A stretch of 36,851 bases of DNA, taken from positions 1-36,851 of the forward strand of contig PBGH01000002.1 of NCBI GenBank assembly GCA_002720055.1, written 5' to 3'. A program made the position numbers and the translations under genes. This DNA comes from Methanobacteriota archaeon. Lineage in GTDB: Archaea > Thermoplasmatota > Poseidoniia > Poseidoniales > Thalassarchaeaceae. Below are positions 16,237-24,261 of this stretch, piece by piece; the stretch's first letter is position 1, and the number at the start of each line of letters is the position of its first letter. The notes under the pieces are model-generated. The model saw nothing but the letters and a program-made list of their open reading frames with translations, did not search any database and was not told the DNA's origin.

Positions 16237-16650
16237 CTATGGGGATCTAATCGACTCAATCAATCTCTGACTGGTTTGCCAGCCTCCCAGCCACAGAGAA
16301 ATCAAAACTAGGACCACTTGCCCTAATCCCCTCAGAACATGCCAGTGAGTTTCGTATACTCTACCGTTCAGGGGAACATCATTTATCCACATATTCAGAT
16401 TTGCCCAATACAGAACAAATAGCAATAGCGTTAGTCCTAATGCTGCTTCTTTTCTGAACCAAGGCAACGCTACCCCCACACCCAGAAGGATTTCGAAGAA
16501 ACCACTGGCGTATACCCAGAAGCGAGCACTTCCAAGTAATTCGGGTACAATTGGCTCGAACCATGCCGGATCGCGGAAGTGCTGGATTCCTACCCAGGCA
16601 ATCCATAGCCCATAGGGAACTGCAACTAAGTGTTCAACCCAGTCTTCCAT
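16237..16650 (-). CDS. DoxX-like integral membrane protein
   Basis: About 137 residues with four transmembrane helices and the DoxX-type layout: a first helix carrying a Gly/Trp-rich segment (LWIAWVGIQHFRDPAWF), then a motif of helix, charged loop and helix (GFFEILLGVGVALPWFRKEA). ATG at 16650 lies 4 bases after the upstream ABA4-like stop; GTG at 16671 would overlap that gene by 17 bases. DoxX-type proteins in other organisms are linked to redox or quinone processes, but the function is loosely defined. It closes the carotenoid-associated minus-strand cluster. Confidence 0.75.
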   Translation of the reverse strand: MEDWVEHLVAVPYGLWIAWVGIQHFRDPAWFEPIVPELLGSARFWVYASGFFEILLGVGVALPWFRKEAALGLTLLLFVLYWANLNMWINDVPLNGRVYETHWHVLRGLGQVVLVLISLWLGGWQTSQRLIESIRSP

Positions 16651-16654
16651 TCTA

Positions 16655-17092
16655 TCAGTCCGTGTTTTCACGAACTAGTGCGAGGTGAAGTGCGACCCCC
16701 ACAGGCATTAGCATGACTCCGAAGAAAACAGACACAGTCGTTATCCACCTCTCGCATTCTCTTTCCAAGCACCTTTTCCACATCCATCTAGTGACTACTA
16801 TATCTCCGGCCACAAAGTGAGCCCATGCTGCAGCTGCTCCAGCTCTAGTAGCAAGTAAATCTGCTAAGCCGTCCAAGACACTGGAAGGATCCATCGTTTC
16901 CTTTGAGAAATCAATCAGAGCTTGTGGATTGGACACCATTAGTGCCCACCAAATTAGAATTGGACCAAGGAAGAACCATGGGCCACTCATTGCGGCATGC
17001 GTCCTCTCATGATCTGGATACGCCAGCATACCAATCCAGAAGGGACCGACCCACATTGTGGAAAGAAAGAATGCTAGATCATATACGTCCAT
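16655..17092 (-). CDS. ABA4-like (DUF4281-type) integral membrane protein
   Basis: A 145-residue protein with about four membrane helices. The block WAHFVAGDIVVTRWMWKR matches the characteristic W-H-[YF]-[LV]-A-x-D-[LI]-x-[VG]-x-R-W-[IM] core of ABA4 proteins, which in plants are needed for neoxanthin formation. The N-terminal segment PFWIGMLAYPDHERTH also fits. It sits 8 bases after the stop of the CrtI-type desaturase gene and 4 bases before the DoxX-like gene, so a carotenoid-related role is reasonable. Assignment rests on the motif and context; biochemical function of archaeal members is, as far as I know, not established. Confidence 0.75.
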   Translation of the reverse strand: MDVYDLAFFLSTMWVGPFWIGMLAYPDHERTHAAMSGPWFFLGPILIWWALMVSNPQALIDFSKETMDPSSVLDGLADLLATRAGAAAAWAHFVAGDIVVTRWMWKRCLERECERWITTVSVFFGVMLMPVGVALHLALVRENTD

Positions 17093-17100
17093 ATTTTACC

Positions 17101-18657
17101 CTATTTCGCCTTCAATTTTAGCTTTGGCCTTCTAATGTCCTCGAACCAGGGGTCCATACCATTCCAATCGGGATCAATCCCCATGTCCGCACAAATCATC
17201 TTCGCGGAGATTCTACCACTCTCTAGAATTGTAGGAAGACCGCTACCGGGGTGTGTCCCTCCCCCAACAAGATACAATTTCTCCAGCTCCTCGAATTTAT
17301 TCTGTGGTCTACGCCAGAGCATCTGGTCAAGTCCATGTGCCAGATTGAAAACAGCCCCTTTGTATATATCTCTAGATGCCCAGTCATCCGGTGTAACTAT
17401 GGTCTTAGACACAATGTGATCCTTCAGATTATTGAATCCCAGATTCTCCATCTGCTTGAGGATCACATCCATGTAGTCATCCTTGATTTCGTCCCAGTCA
17501 ATTCCTTCATGGCTTCTGCTTGCTGGCACTAGAACATAGATAGTTGAGTGTCCTTCTGGAGCCATGGTTGGGTCTGTAATGCACGCATTCTGGACATAAA
17601 CAGACGGATCATCCCAGGTAACCTTGTTCTCTGTGACCTCTCTCAGATTCTTTTGATAGTCCTTGGCAGCGTAGATTTGGTGATGGGGTGTATCGTACAA
17701 TTTGTCGATGCCAAGGTACAGCATGTATGTCGAGCACGAGTAGGACTTTTCGTCCAATTTCTTGTCTGACCACTTCCTACGTAGGCCATCTGGGATCAGT
17801 CCCTTCATCCCAGTTGCGAAGTCTACGTTCATCACATACCTATCTGCTGAGTAGGTACCCTGATCGGTCTTCGCGCCGACTACAGTCTTACCCTCGAAAA
17901 TGAACTCACTGACTGGCTCGTTAAGTCGGATTTCGACCCCCAGTTCTCTTGCTATTTCTCCCATTCGATTGGTTATAGTCCCAAGTCCACCCTCTGCATG
18001 GAAGACCCCATGTTCGTACTCTAGGTAAGCTAGAATGGTGAATAGACTAGGTGCATGGAACGGGCTCATGCCTAGATACTTGGTCTGGAAAGACATTGCA
18101 AGCTGCATTCTCTCATCAGGAAACATTCTCGCTAGATCAGACGCAACCGATCTCCAAGGTCTTAGAACCTTGGCCACTCTTAATGCTCTCTTGCTTACAA
18201 GATCCAGAGGACCTCTCCATGGTGTATTGAGACATCTCTTTGAGAGCTCCATCTTAGTCCTATTATCCTCTATGTATCTTCTAAATCCGTTAGCATTCTC
18301 TTCCCCACAAAGGTCGGAAATCTGTGAGACCATATCTTCCAAATCGGTAGTTGCATTCAAACTACCACCAGCGCCGAAAACTAGACGATAGTTTGGGTCC
18401 AGTGGTATCAGGCCAAGATCTTCATGAGCATCCTTCCCAATCGCGGCGAAAATCTCCTCAGCGATCTCGGGATAGTGGAAGAATGTAGGCCCATTATCGT
18501 ACTTGTATCCGTCCTTTTCGAAGACCCTTGTCCTTCCTCCTACGCCATCTGATTTCTCAAGAATCGTTACATTCACTCCGGCCTTTGCAAGAAGCATAGC
18601 ACAAGCAAGACCTCCCGGCCCAGCACCCACGATTAACACATCACTATGCGACTCCAT
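17101..18657 (-). CDS. CrtI-type carotenoid desaturase/isomerase family oxidoreductase
   Basis: A 518-residue FAD enzyme. The N-terminal dinucleotide fold VLIVGAGPGGLACAMLL ends at the GVGGR motif near residue 40. The C-terminus has the family signature LVGGGTHPGSGLPTILESGR (about residues 467-486), diagnostic of bacterial-type phytoene desaturases. Substrates are normally phytoene or other carotenes; desaturase, ketolase and isomerase relatives share this fold, so the step is not fixed. ATG at 18657 has GGAG upstream and is 4 bases from the stop of the ABC1-kinase gene. Next downstream is the ABA4-like gene. No phytoene synthase or lycopene cyclase is in the window. Confidence 0.9.
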   Translation of the reverse strand: MESHSDVLIVGAGPGGLACAMLLAKAGVNVTILEKSDGVGGRTRVFEKDGYKYDNGPTFFHYPEIAEEIFAAIGKDAHEDLGLIPLDPNYRLVFGAGGSLNATTDLEDMVSQISDLCGEENANGFRRYIEDNRTKMELSKRCLNTPWRGPLDLVSKRALRVAKVLRPWRSVASDLARMFPDERMQLAMSFQTKYLGMSPFHAPSLFTILAYLEYEHGVFHAEGGLGTITNRMGEIARELGVEIRLNEPVSEFIFEGKTVVGAKTDQGTYSADRYVMNVDFATGMKGLIPDGLRRKWSDKKLDEKSYSCSTYMLYLGIDKLYDTPHHQIYAAKDYQKNLREVTENKVTWDDPSVYVQNACITDPTMAPEGHSTIYVLVPASRSHEGIDWDEIKDDYMDVILKQMENLGFNNLKDHIVSKTIVTPDDWASRDIYKGAVFNLAHGLDQMLWRRPQNKFEELEKLYLVGGGTHPGSGLPTILESGRISAKMICADMGIDPDWNGMDPWFEDIRRPKLKLKAK

Positions 18658-18661
18658 CTGC

Positions 18662-19882
18662 TCACTCCATCTTCAGGCCATCCCTGAACTCAACCAGGGA
18701 CGGGCCCATCTCAGCAATCAACTTGACCTCTGGATGAGTTCGAATCACCAATCCATCCATGTACATCAAAGAGCGTATTATGGGAAAGGCCTCCTCCCCG
18801 AAGTCAGCCCCAGCGTCTTCCACAGCGGTACGTACGGTTTTCATCATAAGATCGGTGAGACTCTGTTCTCCGACGCTCTTCTCACCGAAACCTGCATAGA
18901 TTTCGGACATTCTTAATTTGAATCTAGAAACCCTTTCTTCGGTTGGCCTATCTTGGGCCAATCCCAGTAGCGCCTCAAATGCGAGATCTAACTCGTTTTT
19001 TGATAATCCTTCGAAAAACTTGAACAGAGGCAGGCTAACATTACGAGGAGCGTCGCAGATAGCTCCGTTATCTATGAAAACGAAGTCACCAGATTCGTCA
19101 ATCATACAGTTTCCTGGGTGTAGATCTCCATGGAAAGTACCGATTCCGAACATGTATGCCCCGTGAATTCTAAACAGCTCTATTAGATAGTCCCAAGACA
19201 AATCCTCATCTCCAATCTTCTCCTCGAGAGTTTTCCCTCTTACGAACTCTGAAACCAGCACATGCTCGTTAGACAACTCTGGGTAGTACTTCGGGAACCT
19301 CAGCTTTGGCATTGGAAATTCGTCAGCAAGGTCGATTTGGATTTTCATCAGCTCTTCGCCTCCCTTTATTTCGTTGCGCAAGTTCAACTCCCTGGTTGTG
19401 TAGTCCTCTACGTGCCTCAGCAGAGCAACCGGGTTACCAACTCTTCTTAGCTTTGGAGAGAGAGTAATCGCTACCTTCATCATCCTCACCATCCTCTTGA
19501 CATCTCTCTGGAATTTCTCCTTGTGTTCGGCCTTGACCACCTTTACCACAACATCCTCTCCAGTCACAAGTTTGGCCTTGTGAACTTGACCTACCGAAGC
19601 TGCAGCAAGTGGCTCTTCATCGAACCATGAGATCGAACCACGAAACGATTGAGGGGCCCTCTCGTCCAGAATCCTTTGAACATCCTCATTTGGTATTGTG
19701 GAAGCATTCCTGTACATCTTTTGTAACTGTCTACACTTCTCGATGCTGAGCATGTCGGGCCTTAGCGCAAAAATCTGCGTCAGCTTCACAGCCAGCAGGC
19801 CTTGCTTCTGAATCCAGTCCAAATCTGCGGGCCCGTCTTTCCTAATTTCTCGTAGGAATCTCAGGAATGTTAGGGCCCTCAT
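18662..19882 (-). CDS. ABC1/UbiB/AarF-family atypical kinase
   Basis: A kinase-like fold of about 406 residues. It has the Ala-rich loop AAASVGQVHKA (93-103), the Lys in VVVKVVK (114), a REL.LRNE stretch, HGDLHPGN (251-258) and a metal-binding IDNG (270-273). The family-specific N-terminal KxGQ motif reads KLTQ at 33-36, a Gly-to-Thr change. UbiB proteins support quinone synthesis, and the plant ABC1K homologues act in prenyl-lipid metabolism. ATG at 19882 is chosen because CAGGAG lies 5 bases upstream; TTG at 19933 would extend it by 17 residues without a good ribosome-binding site. Four bases separate it from crtI, so a prenyl-lipid role by context is reasonable. Confidence 0.9.
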   Translation of the reverse strand: MRALTFLRFLREIRKDGPADLDWIQKQGLLAVKLTQIFALRPDMLSIEKCRQLQKMYRNASTIPNEDVQRILDERAPQSFRGSISWFDEEPLAAASVGQVHKAKLVTGEDVVVKVVKAEHKEKFQRDVKRMVRMMKVAITLSPKLRRVGNPVALLRHVEDYTTRELNLRNEIKGGEELMKIQIDLADEFPMPKLRFPKYYPELSNEHVLVSEFVRGKTLEEKIGDEDLSWDYLIELFRIHGAYMFGIGTFHGDLHPGNCMIDESGDFVFIDNGAICDAPRNVSLPLFKFFEGLSKNELDLAFEALLGLAQDRPTEERVSRFKLRMSEIYAGFGEKSVGEQSLTDLMMKTVRTAVEDAGADFGEEAFPIIRSLMYMDGLVIRTHPEVKLIAEMGPSLVEFRDGLKME

Positions 19883-19922
19883 ATAACTCCTGCAGGCAGT
19901 TCTCCATTTCAAATTCTGTTTG

Positions 19923-20351
19923 CTATTTAGCAAGAAAATCCGTTAATTCGGAGACTCCTAGGATGATATCGCACTCCCAGATTGTCCAAACATCCCAACC
20001 CAATTCAGTGAGTGACTGCTCCTTTCTGCGATCCCTTTCAATATTCTTTTCGAACTTAGTCTTCCAATAATCTACGTTTGACTTAGGAAGAGCTAGATTG
20101 CATTGGGGGCATCTATGCCAGAAGCATCCATGAACGAAAAGAGCCAACTTCTTACCAGGGAAGGTAATATCCGGTCTACAGAGATATCTGCCGCTATTAT
20201 CGTTTATTCTCCAGTGAAGCCTGTATCCAGAGTGACCCGCCGCTCTGAGCATCTTCCGAACAATCATCTCAGGCTTGGTATTCTTGCTAGTGTTCGCAAT
20301 CATCACGTTATGTACGGCCTGCGAGGATGCAGGTGGAACTTCTAGCGTCAT
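19923..20351 (-). CDS. vsr: Very-short-patch-repair-type endonuclease (Vsr family)
   Basis: A 142-residue Vsr-like nuclease. Comparing with E. coli Vsr as I remember it, the key residues are conserved: Glu28 (KPE), Asp61 (RPDITF), His74 and His79 (VHGCFWHRC), and the NIERDRR block that carries the second Asp. The Thr before HGCFWH is Val here. Cys76, 81 and 84 could form the zinc site. Vsr nicks at T:G mismatches made by deamination of 5-methylcytosine and is usually next to a cytosine methyltransferase. None is present in this window. It lies just upstream of the UbiB/crtI genes on the same strand. Confidence 0.88.
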   Translation of the reverse strand: MTLEVPPASSQAVHNVMIANTSKNTKPEMIVRKMLRAAGHSGYRLHWRINDNSGRYLCRPDITFPGKKLALFVHGCFWHRCPQCNLALPKSNVDYWKTKFEKNIERDRRKEQSLTELGWDVWTIWECDIILGVSELTDFLAK

Positions 20352-20376
20352 GGGCTAGATTCCTGCGTTAGAACGC

Positions 20377-20760
20377 TCACTCTTCCACTCTAGCACCTAT
20401 ACCAGTCCATTCCTGAGTTGATGCTAACAAGGTTACTGGGATGATTATGAACCAGATTATCGGACCGATTAAGTCGAGCCACTCGTATCCACTGGACTCC
20501 ATCTCCCCAGTTAGAGAACCTATGACAGCTGGCAGCACCATCAGATACAGAACCGAGGGCAGAATCATGACTCTGCGGGCCAAGACCTCCTCGGAAACCA
20601 TAGCGAAGGCAAAGACTCCTCCTAAAACTAACACGACCGCGAGGAACTCCATGCTCTCCTCAATCTCCACAGCAATCCAGACGTGTAGGACCGCCCATGC
20701 TATATTCGCCATGGCTACATTTCTGTGGTCGAGCAACCTGTCGATCAAGCGATCACTCAT
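20377..20760 (-). CDS. Small membrane protein, unknown function (third of a series)
   Basis: A 127-residue protein with about four hydrophobic helices and few polar loops, ending in an acidic tail. No motif is recognised. Its start overlaps the 3' end of the upstream membrane-protein gene by eight bases. It follows two related small membrane proteins and precedes the Vsr gene by 25 bases. An envelope role is all that can be said. Confidence 0.65.
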   Translation of the reverse strand: MSDRLIDRLLDHRNVAMANIAWAVLHVWIAVEIEESMEFLAVVLVLGGVFAFAMVSEEVLARRVMILPSVLYLMVLPAVIGSLTGEMESSGYEWLDLIGPIIWFIIIPVTLLASTQEWTGIGARVEE

Positions 20761-21145
20761 CAGAATTCCAACCCAGTACTCCTGTCAGCGCTGTCATTCC
20801 CCAGAGTATCATAGGGGGCACAAAGTCAATTGAAAACCCCCAATTTATAGGCTCTGTTGCATATGTCACCTCAAGCTCCAAAGCCATGCAAATAACGAAC
20901 CAAACCCATACGGGCCCAGCTATGACAGCCGCGAGCCGAGCCTGGGCCTGACCTTCATTCAAGAATATGGCATAGAGCATGTAAACCGAAATTACCAGAA
21001 AAATTCCAGATACCATCAACTCATTGTCGTTGTCCGGATCCATTGGTAATAGGGTTCCCATGAACGTATGTCCTAATGCCAAGATAATCAGCCACCACTT
21101 TGGGTTCAATGCCTCTGTCTTCCAATCCACTTCACTCACCCCCAT
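20753..21145 (-). CDS. Small membrane protein, paralogue-like (second of a series)
   Basis: A 130-residue protein with four likely helices. Its N-terminal segment LNPKWWLIILALGHTFMG resembles MNPKYWLIGVGGVNILFS in the gene immediately upstream, suggesting an old duplication. Overlap with the upstream stop is 14 bases. The start codon is uncertain: ATG at 21145 or a GTG at 21130 that has GGGGGTGA in front of it. Function unknown. Confidence 0.65.
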   Translation of the reverse strand: MGVSEVDWKTEALNPKWWLIILALGHTFMGTLLPMDPDNDNELMVSGIFLVISVYMLYAIFLNEGQAQARLAAVIAGPVWVWFVICMALELEVTYATEPINWGFSIDFVPPMILWGMTALTGVLGWNSDE

Positions 21146-21554
21146 CTTCCAGATTCAGGTAACCCGATGCAGAAAGACCAATTAGAACTAGGAAAAGCGG
21201 TGCAGCTTGTTCCACTGGTACACTATAGTCGTTCGAGTTGGAAACGGTCAGCAGGACTAAGAAAGTCACGATGAAAGTCAATCCAGAGACCAAGGCCATC
21301 TTAGCCCGCGCAGAGTCATTTAGCATCAATCCTGATGCAATAGCAAGAACTCCGTATGGTATTCCGAAGAGCCCCCAACCCTCTTCATATCCAGTTGCAA
21401 TAGCCAACTCTCGATCAGAGAGGGAACCATATCCTTCCTCAAGAGCGTCAGTCGCTATATCTCCTCCCGTTACGAAGTTCACCAAACTGAACAGGATATT
21501 TACTCCTCCTACGCCAATTAGCCAGTATTTTGGATTCATGTACTCATTTGTCAT
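21132..21554 (-). CDS. Small membrane protein, paralogue-like (first of a series)
   Basis: A 140-residue protein with four likely helices and a conserved-looking N-terminus MNPKYWLIGVGG. It heads a run of eight same-strand genes that reaches the DoxX-like gene at 16237. GGAAGAGG lies directly before the ATG at 21554. The upstream gap (21555-21643) contains a T-run terminator for the preceding gene and AT-rich promoter sequence. Function unknown. Confidence 0.65.
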   Translation of the reverse strand: MTNEYMNPKYWLIGVGGVNILFSLVNFVTGGDIATDALEEGYGSLSDRELAIATGYEEGWGLFGIPYGVLAIASGLMLNDSARAKMALVSGLTFIVTFLVLLTVSNSNDYSVPVEQAAPLFLVLIGLSASGYLNLEDGGE

Positions 21555-21600
21555 ATCCTCTTCCGATAGGAGGAAGGAAATGAACTATTCTTTCAGATTT

Positions 21601-21606
21601 GAAAAA
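21601..21606 (-). terminator. T-run after the orphan 569-residue gene
   Basis: A run of six A on the plus strand (six T on the minus strand) at 21601-21606 follows the stop of the minus-strand gene at 21644 and would serve as an archaeal terminator. AT-rich promoter sequence for the next unit lies in the same gap. Confidence 0.4.
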
Positions 21607-21643
21607 ATAGATTGATAATAGATATCACAAATTATGATGAAAA

Positions 21644-23353
21644 TCAGGGAAGAGGCCCCGATCCACTTGACTCAGCTAGCCAACCCATAGCGGACCTGTA
21701 ATCGTCTTCGGACTCCGATCCTTCCTCCTCAAGCAGAGCTTCAGCAGAATCCCACAGGGCTCTTAGGGCTGGCACCCAGTCTCCTCCCTTGTCCCTACTC
21801 TCCTCGTCGAATCTCCAAGCATCGGATTCGGTCCTATCGTGTACCACGAGCCATGCCCAACCCATTGCAGCATCCAATCCCCTACCTTTCCTCGCCATCG
21901 AGACGGTCGACGCGACACCATCATCCGCTGCTTTCCTGACCAATCTATCAGCGAAAGAGAGGGGCGGGGGGAGTTCCTCGCTCTCCCAAGGGAGCCTGTC
22001 CAACTTCTTCGCAGTACTGAGTGACTCGTTCAACTCCCTGAGGAAGGCACCGAACCCCTGCTTTCTCTTTGTCTGTCTGGAGTGGACATCTTCTGCATCC
22101 GTACCGGTTAGTCCGAAGAGATCCTCTAGAACCCCCATTCCATAGTCAGGCCAAAGCGAGACTAGTACCGGATGGCACGAAGAGTCTTCTAGCCTGATCA
22201 CGGGATCCTCCAAGTCAATCACTAATCCATCTGATCTCACGTGAAACCCTCCTTCGACCGACTCTATTATGCTCGAAAGAGCCTTCCTTTCGAACTCCGT
22301 CCCGCTCATGTGGCCAAGAAAACCTTCCCTGTTTTCATCTTCGAACCAGTTGTTTCCTACTACGAATCCCTCGGTTATTGAGTTTAGAATCCCAAGTCTG
22401 CATGCACGAGAAATCAAACCATCCTCGAGAGACATCTTCAGCCACAGCTCGAGAATCTCGGTAACCCTCTCCAAGCCCTCAGGGGGGAGGGACTTTCCGT
22501 CCGGCCATCCCTCAGGCCTCCAAATCCACGAGGCATCGCAGACATCGCCCAGTTTGTTTGGAGGCATCATGGAGACAGCCAAGCTTCTAGCCATCGGCTC
22601 GTCTGTCTTAGCCAGCGCACTGGGTGAGATTCCAACCACAGTGCCATCAGAGAATTCGAGTCTGAGCCAGCCATCTCTGGTCGAATCACCTTCGCGGACG
22701 ATGGCCTCATCAAGACCTACAGACCACTTGCAATCATCGCCCTGCAGTTCAACGGAAGTATTCTCCAGAGACCACTGAACCCATTCGGAGGGGGGGTCTG
22801 GGTCAAAGCCGGTGAAGACGAAACCACCATCCCACGAGAAGAAGTACTGTCCTGCTTTTGCATGATCATCCCAAACCAATAGTCTCAGACGCGGGTGATT
22901 GAAATTCTGAATCCCAACTAAATGACCGGGCCTTCCACTCCCCCTCTTAAGATAACTTGCATTACCATAGACCTCACTCTTGAATACTGAGACCGTGCTT
23001 AAATCCTCTTCCGATGCGGCAACCAGACTTCCAGCTAGAGATCTAGAGACGTCTCCTCCGCTTCTCTTCGACATCCTCTTCTTGAGCCATCGTACGTCAT
23101 TCCTCTTGGAAGACACCGACTCGAGCTCCTTTAGCGTCAATGCCATCGGATCCTTGCTACCGAAGAATGAGATCTTTCCTAGCTCACCTGTGATTTCTGG
23201 AAGGAAGGCTTCCGGATTGTCGATCAATGCATCCAAACTCCTCTCTAGCCTCCTCTGAATCTCCCTAGAGGCTTGCTTTATGCCTCTTACCCTGACCTTC
23301 TTCTGCCGATTTCTGTCTCCAGGAAATCTAACCTCTGCCGGTGGCTTGGCCAT
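21644..23353 (-). CDS. Conserved-looking cytosolic protein, family not recognised
   Basis: About 569 residues with no signal peptide or membrane helix. The N-terminal 60 residues are basic and contain GIKQASREIQRRLERS, and the central region is rich in Trp, Asp and Glu. A beta-rich stretch (HLVGIQNFNHPRLRLLVWDD, then QYFFSWDGGFVFTGFD) suggests a globular beta domain. No known catalytic or binding motif is visible. ATG at 23353 is chosen because GGTGG lies about eight bases upstream; GTG at 23365 would add four residues. It is downstream of dphB on the same strand with a 51-base gap, which may mean cotranscription. Confidence 0.7.
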   Translation of the reverse strand: MAKPPAEVRFPGDRNRQKKVRVRGIKQASREIQRRLERSLDALIDNPEAFLPEITGELGKISFFGSKDPMALTLKELESVSSKRNDVRWLKKRMSKRSGGDVSRSLAGSLVAASEEDLSTVSVFKSEVYGNASYLKRGSGRPGHLVGIQNFNHPRLRLLVWDDHAKAGQYFFSWDGGFVFTGFDPDPPSEWVQWSLENTSVELQGDDCKWSVGLDEAIVREGDSTRDGWLRLEFSDGTVVGISPSALAKTDEPMARSLAVSMMPPNKLGDVCDASWIWRPEGWPDGKSLPPEGLERVTEILELWLKMSLEDGLISRACRLGILNSITEGFVVGNNWFEDENREGFLGHMSGTEFERKALSSIIESVEGGFHVRSDGLVIDLEDPVIRLEDSSCHPVLVSLWPDYGMGVLEDLFGLTGTDAEDVHSRQTKRKQGFGAFLRELNESLSTAKKLDRLPWESEELPPPLSFADRLVRKAADDGVASTVSMARKGRGLDAAMGWAWLVVHDRTESDAWRFDEESRDKGGDWVPALRALWDSAEALLEEEGSESEDDYRSAMGWLAESSGSGPLP

Positions 23354-23404
23354 ATTATCAACCACCCCGAGTAGAGTATTCGACTTGATTCCGTCGGAAC
23401 GGAA

Positions 23405-24220
23405 CTATCCCTCTTTTCGACGTTCGAATGCATCAGATTCGTTTTCACTCATATCGGAGGGTATAATCAGACTATGAATCAGTCCAGCATCATTTTGACA
23501 CACTTCTCTCAACGTCCCTGATACTATTCGCTGCTCCTGAGTACCTACATCGCTCAACAGAATTCCTAGCCAGTCGCCGGGAGATTCCAGACTCTCTTCG
23601 GTACCCAATTCGCTGTACCTTTCCACCATCTTTTCTAAGGTCGAAAGAGCAACTCCAGGGGTCATCGGAGTAGGAGGGTCTGAGCCCATGCCCGTGGGAT
23701 CAAGATCCAGTAGGATCAGGGTATGAAGGCCATTTGATATATTAGATAGTAACATTTCCAAGGGGGATATTGCAAGATATTCCCCATACGGGTATGGAAT
23801 GGTGACCTGTCTACCGAACTTGTAGGATTGTAACCCGGATAGCGAGATTGCTAGGGATGTGGCGGACATTCCTGGAACTACTCCGAATCCGACACCCTCT
23901 TCGGCACATCTCGCCTCCAAATCTATGTGGGTTGTTGCTTGGAGGGGGTCCCCGACTACCATCAGCCCAATGGCGTGCTCACGAGCCTCTGACATCAAAT
24001 CTGCCGGATTCTCCACCGATGGCCTCATTATTCTCTCCCAGGGGCCAACCACACTCTCCAAAATTTCCTCCTGACTTCTTGGAAGAATCGCCGTATAACC
24101 TTCCAAGTATCTCTTCTCGCATCCTCTGGCCACTAGCTTGGCTCTATCAGAAATATGCCCCAAGTCACCCGGCCCAATCCCGATTAGCCAAATCCCGGGT
24201 GCTAGGTCAGCGGAAGACAT
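23405..24220 (-). CDS. dphB: Diphthine synthase (DphB/Dph5)
   Basis: A SAM-dependent methyltransferase of the tetrapyrrole-methylase fold that methylates the histidine-derived side chain on elongation factor 2 during diphthamide synthesis. Diagnostic segments are IWLIGIGPGDLGHIS at the N-terminus, KRYLEGYTAIL, VVGDPLQATTHIDL and SGLQSYKFGRQVTIP. Length (about 271) is normal. ATG at 24220 is preferred because GAGG lies about eight bases upstream; earlier in-frame starts (24241, 24247, 24250) would add a short Met-rich leader. This gene is an archaeal/eukaryotic marker. It is flanked by a methyltransferase-like protein upstream and an unrecognised protein downstream. Confidence 0.92.
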   Translation of the reverse strand: MSSADLAPGIWLIGIGPGDLGHISDRAKLVARGCEKRYLEGYTAILPRSQEEILESVVGPWERIMRPSVENPADLMSEAREHAIGLMVVGDPLQATTHIDLEARCAEEGVGFGVVPGMSATSLAISLSGLQSYKFGRQVTIPYPYGEYLAISPLEMLLSNISNGLHTLILLDLDPTGMGSDPPTPMTPGVALSTLEKMVERYSELGTEESLESPGDWLGILLSDVGTQEQRIVSGTLREVCQNDAGLIHSLIIPSDMSENESDAFERRKEG

Positions 24221-24261
24221 GCCAACGTCCTCGCGACCCATGCACATCAATCTGATGTGAA

